Below, in pieces: positions 45,296-54,801 of a DNA stretch of 64,000 nucleotides. Position numbers and translations under genes: made by a program. Each line of letters starts with the position of its first letter. Position 1 is the stretch's first letter. The notes under the pieces are model-generated. The model had not been told where the DNA came from. It made no database searches and saw nothing but the letters and a program-made list of their open reading frames with translations. This stretch comes from Thalassomonas sp. RHCl1 (GTDB lineage Bacteria; Pseudomonadota; Gammaproteobacteria; Enterobacterales; Alteromonadaceae). The stretch covers positions 166,429 through 230,428 of the forward strand of contig NZ_CANDNZ010000010.1 of NCBI RefSeq assembly GCF_947387555.1, written 5' to 3'.

Positions 45296-46104
45296 TATTT
45301 ACCCGCCCCTGTGCCGATAAGCTCTTCCCGGTAAGGGGCTGCATTGAAGTGAAACGGCACCGGGCCATCGGAGTCGCCGTTAATAAACTGGCGCACTAAC
45401 GGCGATGTTTGCCGGTTAATCTGCTCCGGCGTGCCATGACCGATAATTTTTTTCTCGGCGATAATATAGATATAATCGGCAATACTCATCACCTCGGGCA
45501 CGTCATGGGAAACCACTACAGAGGTTAAACCCAGGGCATCCGCCAGAGAGCGGATCAAACGTACAATGACCCCCATGGAAATAGGATCTTGTCCGGCAAA
45601 CGGCTCATCATAAAGGATAAGCTCGGGATCTAAGGCTATTGCCCGGGCCAGGGCGGCGCGGCGCGCCATACCGCCGGATAATTCGCTGGGTTTAAGATGC
45701 CGGGCGCCGCGCAGACCAACCGCTTCCAGCTTCATCAGCACCATTTTTTCAATCAGGGTCTCGGATAACTGGCTGTGCTCACGCATCGGAAAGGCGATAT
45801 TCTCATAAACCGACATATCGCTGAATAAGGCCCCACTTTGAAACAACATGCTCATGCGTTTACGGGTTTCATACAAGGCATTACGCGATAACCCCGGTAT
45901 GTTCTGGCCGTCAAATAAAATCTTACCGCTTTGCGGTTTCAACTGACCGCCGATCAGGCGCAGCAGCGTGGTTTTTCCTATCCCGCTGGGTCCCATTATC
46001 GCCGTGACTTTTCCTTTTGGGATCGACAAACTGATATCATCATAAATGACACGTTCATCCCGTTTAAACGTGATATTTTGAATATCAACTAAAGTTTTTG
46101 GCAT
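45295..46104 (-). CDS. mlaF: MlaF, ATPase of the Mla phospholipid transporter
   Basis: 269 residues. It is an ABC ATPase with Walker [10 protein letters not shown] at 38-46, signature [14 protein letters not shown], Walker [14 protein letters not shown] and the H-loop VVSHD. The family-typical C-terminal tail should contact MlaB. It is the first gene of the mla operon, divergent from yrbG across 341 bases. Confidence 0.95.
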   Translation of the reverse strand: MPKTLVDIQNITFKRDERVIYDDISLSIPKGKVTAIMGPSGIGKTTLLRLIGGQLKPQSGKILFDGQNIPGLSRNALYETRKRMSMLFQSGALFSDMSVYENIAFPMREHSQLSETLIEKMVLMKLEAVGLRGARHLKPSELSGGMARRAALARAIALDPELILYDEPFAGQDPISMGVIVRLIRSLADALGLTSVVVSHDVPEVMSIADYIYIIAEKKIIGHGTPEQINRQTSPLVRQFINGDSDGPVPFHFNAAPYREELIGTGAGK

Positions 46105-46445
46105 CTTCTCGGTCTTAACTTCAAGCTTAGTGAAAAATTTTTTGCGGCATTTTACCCCAGAGCAAGAATTACTGCACCAGCAAATCGTAATTAAATATGT
46201 CGCTTTGATGTAAGATTTTGTTCATTTTTGTAAGTTTTGTTTGATAGGCACCCGAAGACAGTTGTTACAAAATAAAAGTCACAATTGCCGCGGTTTCAGG
46301 GTAAGATCCCCGGTTAGCATCAATAATTGGTTATTTTTTAACTAACAACTTTTAATAATTGGATTTTTTTATCCTCATTCACTATTTTTGCTTTTTTTTT
46401 TTACTGCAACCAGCGACAATTTAGGCTGATATTCGGGAGTCGTAG
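46105..46445. other. Divergent promoter region between mlaF and yrbG
   Basis: An AT-rich 341-base spacer with several T-tracts (one of about ten T near 46391). It must carry promoters in both directions. I see no gene and no confident -35/-10 pair. Confidence 0.4.
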
Positions 46446-47429
46446 ATGTTAGTTCAAATAATTATCTTACTGGGGTCATTGGTGGCCCTGGTATGGAGCG
46501 CAGACAAATTTGTTTTTGGCGCTTCTTCATTAGCAAGAAATCTTGGGGTTACCCCTATGGTGATCGGCCTGACCATAGTGGCTATGGGCTCCTCTGCACC
46601 GGAAATGATGGTGGCAGGCACAGCATCCTTCCAAGGAAATCCGGATACCGCCATAGGCAATGCCATCGGCTCAAACATTACCAATATCGCCCTGGTGCTG
46701 GGGATCACCGCTTTATTCCAGCCCCTGATAGTGTCTTCGAAAACCATTAAACGCGAAATCCCTTTGGTACTGGCCATTACCGCCCTGGCTTATGCCATGT
46801 TATACGACCATGAGCTTAGCTTTATCGAGGGCCTGATTTTAATGGTAGGTTTTGCCACCTACATCATCACCTTACTGCTGATCACCTTAAAAAGAAGAAA
46901 AGATCACCCGATAGACGACCCTATGATCCTCGAAGCCGAGCAGGAAGTACCTGAAGGTGTCAGCCTGGGCAGTTCCATTTTATGGCTGGTTGTCGGCATC
47001 GTGGTACTGCCGTTAAGCGCCAATTTCCTGGTGGATTCTTCGGTATTTATTGCCAAAGCATTCGGCATCAGCGATCTGGTGATAGGGTTAACCATTATTG
47101 CCATAGGCACCAGTTTACCTGAATTAGCCGCCAGCATCATGAGCCTGATCAAAAAAGAAGACGATCTGGCACTGGGTAATATTATCGGCTCAAATATTTT
47201 TAACATTTTAGCGGTATTGTCCCTGCCGGGACTCATTGCCCCCGGCGCCATTGATGGCCATGCCGCCACCCGGGATGCCCCTTATATGTTAGGCGTCACC
47301 CTGCTGCTGATCCTGTTATGTTTCAGCCGCCAGCGGGGGGCATTCAGGGTAGGCCGGACAAAAGGCGGCATACTGCTGGGCTGTTTTATTGCCTACCAGT
47401 ACATCCTTTTTAGCCAGTTAAGTCATTGA
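46446..47429 (+). CDS. yrbG: Calcium/sodium antiporter, YrbG family
   Basis: 327 residues. Two inverted halves each carry an alpha-repeat: GSSAPEMMVAG in the first half and GTSLPELAASI in the second, each followed by a GNxIGSNIxN segment. This is the K+-independent Na+/Ca2+ exchanger fold, with about ten membrane helices. It would exchange cations across the inner membrane. It precedes kdsD by 37 bases, as in E. coli, and GGGAG precedes its start. Confidence 0.92.
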   Translation: MLVQIIILLGSLVALVWSADKFVFGASSLARNLGVTPMVIGLTIVAMGSSAPEMMVAGTASFQGNPDTAIGNAIGSNITNIALVLGITALFQPLIVSSKTIKREIPLVLAITALAYAMLYDHELSFIEGLILMVGFATYIITLLLITLKRRKDHPIDDPMILEAEQEVPEGVSLGSSILWLVVGIVVLPLSANFLVDSSVFIAKAFGISDLVIGLTIIAIGTSLPELAASIMSLIKKEDDLALGNIIGSNIFNILAVLSLPGLIAPGAIDGHAATRDAPYMLGVTLLLILLCFSRQRGAFRVGRTKGGILLGCFIAYQYILFSQLSH

Positions 47430-47466
47430 TAACAGTCGTAGCCCTAACAGGCTCCAGAAAAGTGCC

Positions 47467-48432
47467 ATGAAAAACTTTAAGCAATTAGCAAAAAATGTCC
47501 TGAAAATAGAGCAGCAAGCCGTGGCTGAACTGGATCAATATATCGATGACAGCTTTGAAACGGCATGCCAGCTGATGTATCACTGCAAAGGCCGGGTCAT
47601 AGTTATCGGTATGGGCAAGTCCGGCCATATCGGCGGTAAAATAGCCGCAACTTTGGCCAGTACCGGCACCCCGTCCTTTTTTGTTCACCCGGGAGAAGCC
47701 AGCCACGGCGACCTGGGCATGATCACCAGTGATGATGTCGTGCTTTGTATTTCCAATTCCGGAGAAACCAGTGAAGTCCTGGCCATTATCCCGGTGATCA
47801 AACGCATCGGCAGCAAACTCATTGCCATGACGGGCGAGCCCTTATCTACCCTGGCAAAACTTTCCGACACCCATGTTTGTATCAAGGTTTCCCAGGAAGC
47901 CTGTCCGCTGGGACTGGCGCCGACCTCCAGCACCACGGCAACCCTGGTAATGGGTGATGCCCTGGCGGTGGCGCTGTTAAACGCCCGCGGTTTTACCGCA
48001 GATGACTTTGCCCTGTCCCACCCAGGCGGCAGTTTAGGCAAACGTCTGTTGCTGCGCCTGGGAGATATCATGCATCAGGATGAACGCCTGCCCGTGGTCA
48101 CGGATAAAGCTTTTATTAAAGATGCCCTGGTAGAAATGTCCCTTAAAGGCTTAGGCATGACCGCCGTCACCAACAAACAAGGTCAGTTGGCCGGGTTATT
48201 TACCGATGGCGATCTTCGGCGCATACTTGATGATAAAATAGATATTCATCAAGATAATATCGCCTCTGTGATGACCATATCTCCGACCACCGCCCAAAGC
48301 GATATGCTGGCGGCAGAAGCCTTGAAGATAATGGAAGATAAAAAAATCAACGGCCTGATCATCGTCGATGAAAACAATAAACCTGTCGGCGCCATGAATA
48401 TGCATGACTTACTGAAATCGGGAGTGTTGTAA
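47467..48432 (+). CDS. kdsD: D-arabinose 5-phosphate isomerase
   Basis: 321 residues: an SIS sugar-isomerase domain (VIGMGKSGHIGGKIAATLAS, in two motif blocks, and the FVHPGEASHGDLG active-site segment) followed by two CBS repeats. It converts D-ribulose 5-phosphate to D-arabinose 5-phosphate, the first step towards KDO for the lipopolysaccharide inner core. Its stop overlaps the kdsC start by one base, so the two steps of the pathway are coupled in translation. Confidence 0.95.
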   Translation: MKNFKQLAKNVLKIEQQAVAELDQYIDDSFETACQLMYHCKGRVIVIGMGKSGHIGGKIAATLASTGTPSFFVHPGEASHGDLGMITSDDVVLCISNSGETSEVLAIIPVIKRIGSKLIAMTGEPLSTLAKLSDTHVCIKVSQEACPLGLAPTSSTTATLVMGDALAVALLNARGFTADDFALSHPGGSLGKRLLLRLGDIMHQDERLPVVTDKAFIKDALVEMSLKGLGMTAVTNKQGQLAGLFTDGDLRRILDDKIDIHQDNIASVMTISPTTAQSDMLAAEALKIMEDKKINGLIIVDENNKPVGAMNMHDLLKSGVL

Positions 48433-48977
48433 TGAATACCTTATACGGCCAGGTAAAAAAACAAATCCTGGACAAAGCCGCGCAAATAAAATTACTGGTG
48501 TGTGATGTCGACGGGGTCTTTTCCGACGGCCGTATCTATCTGGGCAACGACGGCGAAGAGCTGAAAGCTTTTCATACTAAAGACGGTTTTGGCATCAAAG
48601 CATTAGGCGCAAGCGGTGTTGACATTGCCATTATCACCGGCAGGCGTTCCAATATCGTGACCCAACGCATGCAGGCGTTAAATGTCAGGCATATTATCCA
48701 GGGAGAAGAAGATAAATTTCCCGCATTAACCGCCCTGGCACAGCAACAGGAACTGGGCCTGGATGAAATCGCCTATATCGGCGACGACATTCCGGATCTG
48801 GCCTGTATCGAACATGTCGGCCTGGGGATTGCAGTACAGGATGCCCATCCGAGTGTACTGAACGGCGCTGATTATACCACCTTTACCCGCGGCGGCTTTG
48901 GCGCGGTACGTGAAGTCTGCGATCTCATCATGCTGAGCAAGGGCAGCCTGGCCGGGGCAAAAGGTGCCAGTGTATGA
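48432..48977 (+). CDS. kdsC: 3-deoxy-D-manno-octulosonate 8-phosphate phosphatase
   Basis: 181 residues. It is a HAD phosphatase with DVDG at 25-28 (VCDVDGVFSDG), the ITGRRS motif and GDDIPDL. It removes phosphate from KDO-8-P to give KDO. The length and cap-less form match tetrameric KdsC. The start overlaps kdsD (TAATG) and the end overlaps lptC by 4 bases (ATGA). Confidence 0.95.
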   Translation: MNTLYGQVKKQILDKAAQIKLLVCDVDGVFSDGRIYLGNDGEELKAFHTKDGFGIKALGASGVDIAIITGRRSNIVTQRMQALNVRHIIQGEEDKFPALTALAQQQELGLDEIAYIGDDIPDLACIEHVGLGIAVQDAHPSVLNGADYTTFTRGGFGAVREVCDLIMLSKGSLAGAKGASV

Positions 48978-49540
48978 GCCGATTATCGGTTTTAGCGCTG
49001 ATCTTTTTTTTATCAAGCGTCTTAGTCTATGGCGTGGCCGAATGGCGCTCGTCCCTGGTGGAGCAAACCGATGCCATCGACAGCGAGTTGATCCCGGACT
49101 TTATCGCCGAAGCGCTGAAAAGCGATATTTACGATATTTCCGGTAAACTCTCCCATAAAATCGATGCCCAACGCATGGAGCATTATGCCAGTCTGGAGTT
49201 CACCCATTTTGAATTCCCCGATTATACCTTATACCCGAAAAATGAATCTTCTCCCTGGAAAGTCAGTGCAAATGAAGCAACTTTATATAATAACAATAGG
49301 GTTATTCTGGAAAATCGGGTACGCTTGTTAGCAACAGCACCAGAAAGTCTGGTAAAAGAGATTCATTGTAAATACTTAGAATTAGATTTGAATACCAACA
49401 TCATCAGCTCAGATCAAACGGTAGTGATCAAAGGAAAAGATTTCACTATGCACGGCTCCGGGCTGATAATTGACCTAAACACTAAACAGATGACACTTAC
49501 TGAACATGTCCAGACCATTTATGAAAAATCTAGCCGCTAG
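48974..49540 (+). CDS. lptC: LptC, bitopic component of the LPS export machine
   Basis: 188 residues: one N-terminal membrane helix (about 4-22), then a periplasmic beta-jellyroll of the LptC family. It receives lipopolysaccharide from LptB2FG and passes it to LptA. The gene overlaps kdsC at its start and lptA at its end, so this block is tightly coupled. Confidence 0.92.
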   Translation: MSRLSVLALIFFLSSVLVYGVAEWRSSLVEQTDAIDSELIPDFIAEALKSDIYDISGKLSHKIDAQRMEHYASLEFTHFEFPDYTLYPKNESSPWKVSANEATLYNNNRVILENRVRLLATAPESLVKEIHCKYLELDLNTNIISSDQTVVIKGKDFTMHGSGLIIDLNTKQMTLTEHVQTIYEKSSR

Positions 49541-50027
49541 TTTGCTGCTACTGAGCTCGGTAATCGCTGTACCGGGCGTTAACGCCGCCAAGGCGGATTT
49601 TGAGCAGAGAATAAAAATAGACTCAGATCGCCAGGCCGCCGACTTAAAAAACAAGATCGCCAGCTACCTGGATAATGTCAAAATAACCCAGGGCTCTTTG
49701 GTGATCAATGCCGATATCGTCCAGGTATTCGGCGAAAAAGACAGCGACGTAAAGACCTACCTGGCCAAAGGCAACCCGGCCACCTTCGAGCAGTTGCTCG
49801 ATGACGGCAACATGATCAATTTACAGGCAGACGAAATCAAATATGAGCCGGGTAAGAATATGATCACTATCTCCGGTCACGCCCTGTTGCGCCAGCAAGA
49901 CAGCCAGGTCAGCGGCTCCAGGATCACCTACAATACCCTGACCGAACAGCTCAGCGCCGAAAGTGATAAAAATGAACGTGTGACCACGATATTAGAACCC
50001 GAAAGCAAAGATAAAGATAAAAATTAA
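49521..50027 (+). CDS. lptA: LptA, periplasmic LPS transport bridge
   Basis: About 168 residues from the ATG at 49521, which gives a good signal peptide (MKNLAASLLLLSSVIAVPG, cleavage near VNA). An ATG at 49506 would add five residues. The mature part has the OstA/LptA jellyroll (LDNVKITQGSLVINADIV, then the G-x-P-A-T-F-E-Q segment). It polymerises as a bridge across the periplasm for LPS. It starts inside the 3' end of lptC. Confidence 0.92.
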   Translation: MKNLAASLLLLSSVIAVPGVNAAKADFEQRIKIDSDRQAADLKNKIASYLDNVKITQGSLVINADIVQVFGEKDSDVKTYLAKGNPATFEQLLDDGNMINLQADEIKYEPGKNMITISGHALLRQQDSQVSGSRITYNTLTEQLSAESDKNERVTTILEPESKDKDKN

Positions 50028-50030
50028 GCT

Positions 50031-50762
50031 ATGAGCAAAGCAACCTTAGTCGCACAAGGACTGGCAAAGGCCTATAAAGGCCGTAAAGTGGTGAAGAATG
50101 TCAGCCTGGAGGTCTCTTCCGGACAAATCGTCGGCTTACTGGGCCCCAACGGCGCAGGCAAAACCACGTCTTTTTATATGATCGTCGGCTTAGTGACTAA
50201 CGACAGCGGTAATATTACCCTTAATGACGAAGATCTGACCTTAGCACCTATGCATGAGCGGGCACGCAAAGGCATAGGTTACTTGCCTCAGGAAGCTTCT
50301 ATTTTCAGAAAGTTAACCGTTTATGACAATATCATGGCGATACTGCAGACCCAGAAACATCTCAGCGCCGTCGAGCGGGAGCAGAAACTGGAGCACCTGC
50401 TGGAAGAATTTAATATCGGCCATATCAAGGATAATACCGGTATGAGCCTGTCCGGCGGCGAGCGTCGCCGGGTGGAAATAGCCAGGGCCCTGGCGGCGGA
50501 TCCGAAATTTATTTTGCTTGATGAACCCTTCGCCGGAGTTGACCCTATTTCTGTAGGTGATATAAAGAAGATAATAATACATTTAAAACAGCGCGGCATT
50601 GGCATATTAATTACCGATCACAATGTCAGGGAAACCCTGGATGTATGTGAACATGCTTATATCGTCAGCCACGGAGAATTGATCGCACAAGGGAATGCAG
50701 ATCAAATACTTGCAAATCAGCAGGTAAGAGATGTATACCTAGGAGAGCAATTCACGCTATAG
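50031..50762 (+). CDS. lptB: LptB, ATPase of the LPS export system
   Basis: 243 residues. It is an ABC ATPase with Walker [10 protein letters not shown] at 38-46, Q-loop [10 protein letters not shown], signature [15 protein letters not shown] and Walker [14 protein letters not shown]. With LptFG (not in the window) it extracts LPS from the inner membrane. It follows lptA by 3 bases. Confidence 0.96.
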   Translation: MSKATLVAQGLAKAYKGRKVVKNVSLEVSSGQIVGLLGPNGAGKTTSFYMIVGLVTNDSGNITLNDEDLTLAPMHERARKGIGYLPQEASIFRKLTVYDNIMAILQTQKHLSAVEREQKLEHLLEEFNIGHIKDNTGMSLSGGERRRVEIARALAADPKFILLDEPFAGVDPISVGDIKKIIIHLKQRGIGILITDHNVRETLDVCEHAYIVSHGELIAQGNADQILANQQVRDVYLGEQFTL

Positions 50763-50941
50763 TTAGGTATAAGTTATGCCGCTACATTGGCAATGCCGCT
50801 AATGAGTTAACAGACTATTTGATTAGACGTGAATTTTTGGTTGAATATTACCGGGTTACTGCCTCTTTATCAGAGACTTTTTTCCTTAAAGACCAATAAA
50901 ACAAACGTTTGATTAAAACAACAGGAAGATAAAAGACGTAG

Positions 50942-52462
50942 ATGCGCCCTACACTTCAGCTCCGAATCGGACAACAATTAACCATGACGCCTCAGTTGCA
51001 GCAGGCGATAAAGCTATTGCAACTGTCAACCCTAGATCTTCAACAGGAAATTCAGGAAGCCCTTGAAAGCAATCCCCTGCTTGAAGTGGAAGAAACCCCG
51101 GTAGCAGAAAAAGAGACCTCATCCAATGATCTCGAAGAAGCCTATTCAGCTACGACCCAGAGCGAAACAAGCGCGAGCACAGAGCAGACGCCCAGCGACG
51201 GCAGTGAAGAAGCGGCCCCGACCCTAGATGAAATCAGTACCACAGAAGCGCTGGAAAAATCCGATATTCCCGATGAACTGAACATGGATACCACCTGGGA
51301 AGAAAGCTTCAGCGCCGGCATTTCCGGTCCCGCCAGCAGTGCGCCGTCGGAAGACTTTACCTACCAGGGGGAAACCACGGACTCGATACAGGATCATTTA
51401 CGCTGGCAGATGGATTTAACGCCGTTTTCCCCCACGGATGAAGCCATTGCCACTGCCATCATAGATGCCATCGACGACAGCGGCTACCTTACCGTCAGCA
51501 GCGAAGATGTCCTGGAAAGCGTCGGCGGTGAAGATGTTGAATTAGACGAAGTGGAAGCGGTATTAAAACGTATTAATATGTTCGACCCTATCGGGGTCGG
51601 CGCCCGCTCGATTTCGGAATGCCTGCTTATTCAATTAAATCAGTTCGATAAAACCACTCCCTGGCTGGAAGAAAGCAAACTGGTGGTGCGCGATTATATC
51701 GATTTACTGGGTAACCGGGATTATCGCCAAATCATGCGTAAAACCCGGTTAAAAGAAGATCAGTTAAGGGAAGTGATCCGCTTAATTCAGTCACTGAACC
51801 CGCGCCCCGGCGATGCTATCATCCAGGGAGATGACCAATACGTGATCCCGGATGTCTCGGTAGAGAAGAAAAATGGCCGCTGGGTCGTGGAGCTCAATCC
51901 GGATACCGCACCTAAGCTGTCCATTAACCAGCAATATGCAGCTTTGTCCCGTACCATGAAGTCATCCAATGATAACCAGTTTATCCGCTCGAACCTGCAG
52001 GAAGCCAAGTGGTTTATCAAAAGCCTGGAAAGCCGCAACGATACCTTGCTTAAGGTATCCAACTGTATCGTACAAAGGCAGCAGGGCTTTTTTGAATACG
52101 GACCGGAAGCCATGCGTCCCATGGTGTTAAATGATATTGCCGAAGCCGTGGAAATGCATGAGTCGACCATTTCCCGGGTCACCACGCAAAAATACATGCA
52201 TACCCCAAGAGGAATTTTTGAACTGAAATTTTTCTTTTCCAGCCATGTCAGCACAGAAAACGGAGGTGAATGTTCATCAACCGCCATCAGGGCACTGATT
52301 AAAAAAATCGTCTCAGCTGAAGTTCCCTCGAAACCTTTGAGTGACAGCAAAATAGCCGAATTACTGGCTGAACAAGGCATTAACGTCGCCCGACGCACCA
52401 TAGCCAAATACCGTGAGTCTTTGTCTATTCCGCCGTCGAATCAACGTAAAAGTTTACTTTAA
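50942..52462 (+). CDS. rpoN: RNA polymerase sigma-54 factor
   Basis: 506 residues. The N-terminal activator-interacting region is Gln/Leu-rich ([20 protein letters not shown]), followed by an acidic linker longer than in E. coli. The core-binding and DNA-binding domains follow, and the RpoN box [10 protein letters not shown] is near the C-terminus. It directs transcription from -24/-12 promoters and needs enhancer-binding ATPases. It follows lptB by 179 bases, as usual, and leads the hpf-ptsN-rapZ-npr group. Confidence 0.96.
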   Translation: MRPTLQLRIGQQLTMTPQLQQAIKLLQLSTLDLQQEIQEALESNPLLEVEETPVAEKETSSNDLEEAYSATTQSETSASTEQTPSDGSEEAAPTLDEISTTEALEKSDIPDELNMDTTWEESFSAGISGPASSAPSEDFTYQGETTDSIQDHLRWQMDLTPFSPTDEAIATAIIDAIDDSGYLTVSSEDVLESVGGEDVELDEVEAVLKRINMFDPIGVGARSISECLLIQLNQFDKTTPWLEESKLVVRDYIDLLGNRDYRQIMRKTRLKEDQLREVIRLIQSLNPRPGDAIIQGDDQYVIPDVSVEKKNGRWVVELNPDTAPKLSINQQYAALSRTMKSSNDNQFIRSNLQEAKWFIKSLESRNDTLLKVSNCIVQRQQGFFEYGPEAMRPMVLNDIAEAVEMHESTISRVTTQKYMHTPRGIFELKFFFSSHVSTENGGECSSTAIRALIKKIVSAEVPSKPLSDSKIAELLAEQGINVARRTIAKYRESLSIPPSNQRKSLL

Positions 52463-52489
52463 TTAACCTCATCTATAAGGATAAAGCTT

Positions 52490-52777
52490 ATGCAAATTAA
52501 TCTTTCAGGCCACCATGTAGAAGTTACCACCTCATTACGTGATTACGTTAATACTAAGTTTGCAAAGCTGGAACGACATTTTGACAACATCAACAACGTC
52601 TATGTCGTATTAACCGTTGAAAAATTAAATCAAACAGCGGAGGCCACCATACATCTCAACGGCGGTGAAGTCCATGCCTCTTCCCAGCACGATGATATGT
52701 ATGCCGCTATCGATAACCTGGTTGATAAACTCGATCGCCAAGTCTTAAAACACAAAGGTAAAATGACCCATCACTAA
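52490..52777 (+). CDS. hpf: Ribosome hibernation-promoting factor, short form
   Basis: A 95-residue single S30AE/HPF domain (MQINLSGHHVEVTTSLRDYV opening). The short form lacks the C-terminal dimerisation domain and helps form inactive 100S ribosomes with RMF in stationary phase. It lies 27 bases after rpoN with AAGGA upstream. Confidence 0.94.
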   Translation: MQINLSGHHVEVTTSLRDYVNTKFAKLERHFDNINNVYVVLTVEKLNQTAEATIHLNGGEVHASSQHDDMYAAIDNLVDKLDRQVLKHKGKMTHH

Positions 52778-52782
52778 GCATT

Positions 52783-53235
52783 ATGAAGTTGCAAAATATC
52801 CTCACCCTGGACTGCACGGTGTGTGCAGTCCCCGCTGGCAGTAAAAAGCGCATTTTAGAAAAAATTTCTGCGGTTGCGGCCGTTAAGATGACGGATTTCA
52901 GTCAATTTGAATTACTGGAAAGCCTGATGAACCGGGAAAAGATGGGCAGTACCGGCATAGGCAACGGTATCGCCATCCCCCATGGCCGTCTGGTCAATGC
53001 CAAACACCCGGTTGCTGTGCTGTTGACCACGCAAGAACCCATCCCTTTTGATGCCATAGACAACCGGCCGGTTGATATTTTTGTTGCCTTATTTGTCCCG
53101 GAAGATTGCTGTAAAGATCATTTAAGTACCTTGCAAAGTATTGCTAAACTGTTCAGTAATAAGCAAACTACCAAACAAGTAAGGAAATGCCTGAGTGATC
53201 AGGAGCTTTTTGAACTTGTCAGCCAAATGGACTAA
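52783..53235 (+). CDS. ptsN: PTS-Ntr IIA protein
   Basis: A 150-residue PTS EIIA type-2 domain. The phosphorylated His67 is in GNGIAIPHGRL. It is the terminal acceptor of the nitrogen phosphotransferase chain (EINtr to NPr to IIANtr), which regulates rather than transports. The partner NPr gene lies 1.1 kb downstream. It starts 5 bases after hpf. Confidence 0.94.
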   Translation: MKLQNILTLDCTVCAVPAGSKKRILEKISAVAAVKMTDFSQFELLESLMNREKMGSTGIGNGIAIPHGRLVNAKHPVAVLLTTQEPIPFDAIDNRPVDIFVALFVPEDCCKDHLSTLQSIAKLFSNKQTTKQVRKCLSDQELFELVSQMD

Positions 53236-53342
53236 TCCATGAACGTCATGATCAGCAGTACCCGCCCCTGCTTAGCCTCAGGCAACAAGCTTGCGTTTGT
53301 TCAACAGCCATGCCACCAATCACTAAATAAGAATATACCAAG

Positions 53343-54197
53343 ATGAAACTGATTATCGTCAGTGGCCGTAGCGGTTCGGGAAAAACCGTCGCCCTGCGGG
53401 TACTGGAAGATTTGGGCTATTATTGTGTTGATAATATCCCGGTTAACCTGTTGCCGGCCTTAACCCATACCGTGATCAACGACTACGAGAATGTCGCCGT
53501 CAGCCTGGATGTCCGCAACCTGCCGGACGAACCCGGCGATATCGCGGAAATGATCGATTACCTGCCAAAATCGGTGGAGCTGAATTTCCTTTACCTGGAT
53601 GCCAATGACGCCGATTTGATCAAACGTTTTAGCGAAACCCGGCGTTTGCACCCGCTGATCCGCCGCAATATCCCGCTGGATCAGGCGCTGTCGCTGGAGA
53701 AAAAATTACTGGAGCCGGTATCGAGCCGGGCCGATTTATTTATCGACACCAGCCAGCTTTCTCCCCATCAGCTGTCAGACTTGGTCAGGGAGCGTATTTT
53801 AGGGAAGAAATCCGGCTCTATGGTACTGGTGTTTGAATCTTTTGGTTTCAAGCACGGTATCCCCCCCGATGCCGATTATGTTTTTGATGCCAGGTTTTTA
53901 CCCAACCCGTTTTGGGAGAAAGATCTCAAAGGTTTTACCGGATTGGAGCAACCGGTAAAAGACTTTCTCAGCAGTCAGCCGCTGGTGACAAAATTTATCT
54001 GGCAAATCAACAGTTTTATGCTGACCTGGTTACCTCATCTGGAACGCAATAACCGCAGTTATGTCACCATTGCCATCGGCTGTACCGGCGGCAAGCACAG
54101 ATCTGTCTATATTGCCGAGCTGTTGGCGAATAACTTTCGCAAAGAGCGGGATGATGTGCAATCCCACCACAGGGATATTGGCATTACAGCAAGCTAA
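53343..54197 (+). CDS. rapZ: RNase adapter protein RapZ
   Basis: 284 residues. Walker A GRSGSGKT (8-15) and the C-terminal GCTGGKHRSVYIAE motif identify the RapZ/YvcJ family. In enterobacteria RapZ guides RNase E to the GlmZ small RNA to control glucosamine-6-phosphate synthase; here the target is inferred. The last codons (DDVQSHHRDIGITAS) are copied imperfectly just after the stop. Confidence 0.94.
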   Translation: MKLIIVSGRSGSGKTVALRVLEDLGYYCVDNIPVNLLPALTHTVINDYENVAVSLDVRNLPDEPGDIAEMIDYLPKSVELNFLYLDANDADLIKRFSETRRLHPLIRRNIPLDQALSLEKKLLEPVSSRADLFIDTSQLSPHQLSDLVRERILGKKSGSMVLVFESFGFKHGIPPDADYVFDARFLPNPFWEKDLKGFTGLEQPVKDFLSSQPLVTKFIWQINSFMLTWLPHLERNNRSYVTIAIGCTGGKHRSVYIAELLANNFRKERDDVQSHHRDIGITAS

Positions 54198-54268
54198 CAC
54201 TCAAAAACAGCTTGATGCGCAATCCTTCCTCGACAACGGGGATATCGGTACTACAGCAAGCTAACGCT
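54153..54268 (+). repeat. Imperfect direct repeat of the rapZ 3' end
   Basis: Copy 1 (54153-54201) covers the last rapZ codons and stop. Copy 2 (54214-54268) follows after 12 bases and shares GATGxGCAATCC, GGGATAT, ACAGCAAGCTAAC and their order. Copy 2 is in another frame relative to rapZ. It looks like a local duplication with later divergence. Confidence 0.6.
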
Positions 54269-54353
54269 TAATTATTCAATGTAAAACGGGTGAGCTATTG
54301 TCACCCGTCTCCAACAAAGAAATAGCCGCGTAAGCGCTAACCAGGAGACTACA

Positions 54354-54629
54354 ATGGCGGTATTAGAGAAGAAAGTCACCATCACCAATAAACTCGGCTT
54401 ACATGCCAGGGCTGCCAGCAAACTGGCACAGTTGTGCAGTGAGTTTGACGCCGAAGTCATGTTAGAGCTTGAAGACAATCAGGCAGATGCCAGCAGCATT
54501 ATGGCGCTGATGCTACTTGCCGGCGGCCAGGGAAAAGAAATCACGGTAAAAACCCGGGGCAGCCAGGCCAAAGAGGCTTTACAGAGTATTTGCCAGCTGA
54601 TCACGGATAAATTCGACGAATCTGAGTAA
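54354..54629 (+). CDS. ptsO: NPr, HPr-like phosphocarrier of PTS-Ntr
   Basis: A 91-residue HPr domain. The phosphorylated His17 is in NKLGLHARAASKL. Where HPr carries the serine-kinase site, this has a short SSIMALMLL helix typical of NPr. It passes phosphate from EINtr (PtsP, not in the window) to PtsN. GGAG precedes the ATG. Confidence 0.93.
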   Translation: MAVLEKKVTITNKLGLHARAASKLAQLCSEFDAEVMLELEDNQADASSIMALMLLAGGQGKEITVKTRGSQAKEALQSICQLITDKFDESE

Positions 54630-54801
54630 CTCTGCTCGGACAACTTAAGATAAACCGATAAAAAAGCTGAAAAAAAAACGCGATTACGGTAAACTTCACA
54701 GCAATAGCAAAACTGAAGCTTTTCCAGAGCCCTTCATTTATATGCTATTTTTCATCTAATAATTTTTCAGATTCGTTCCATAAACGGCACAGGGTTGATA
54801 T

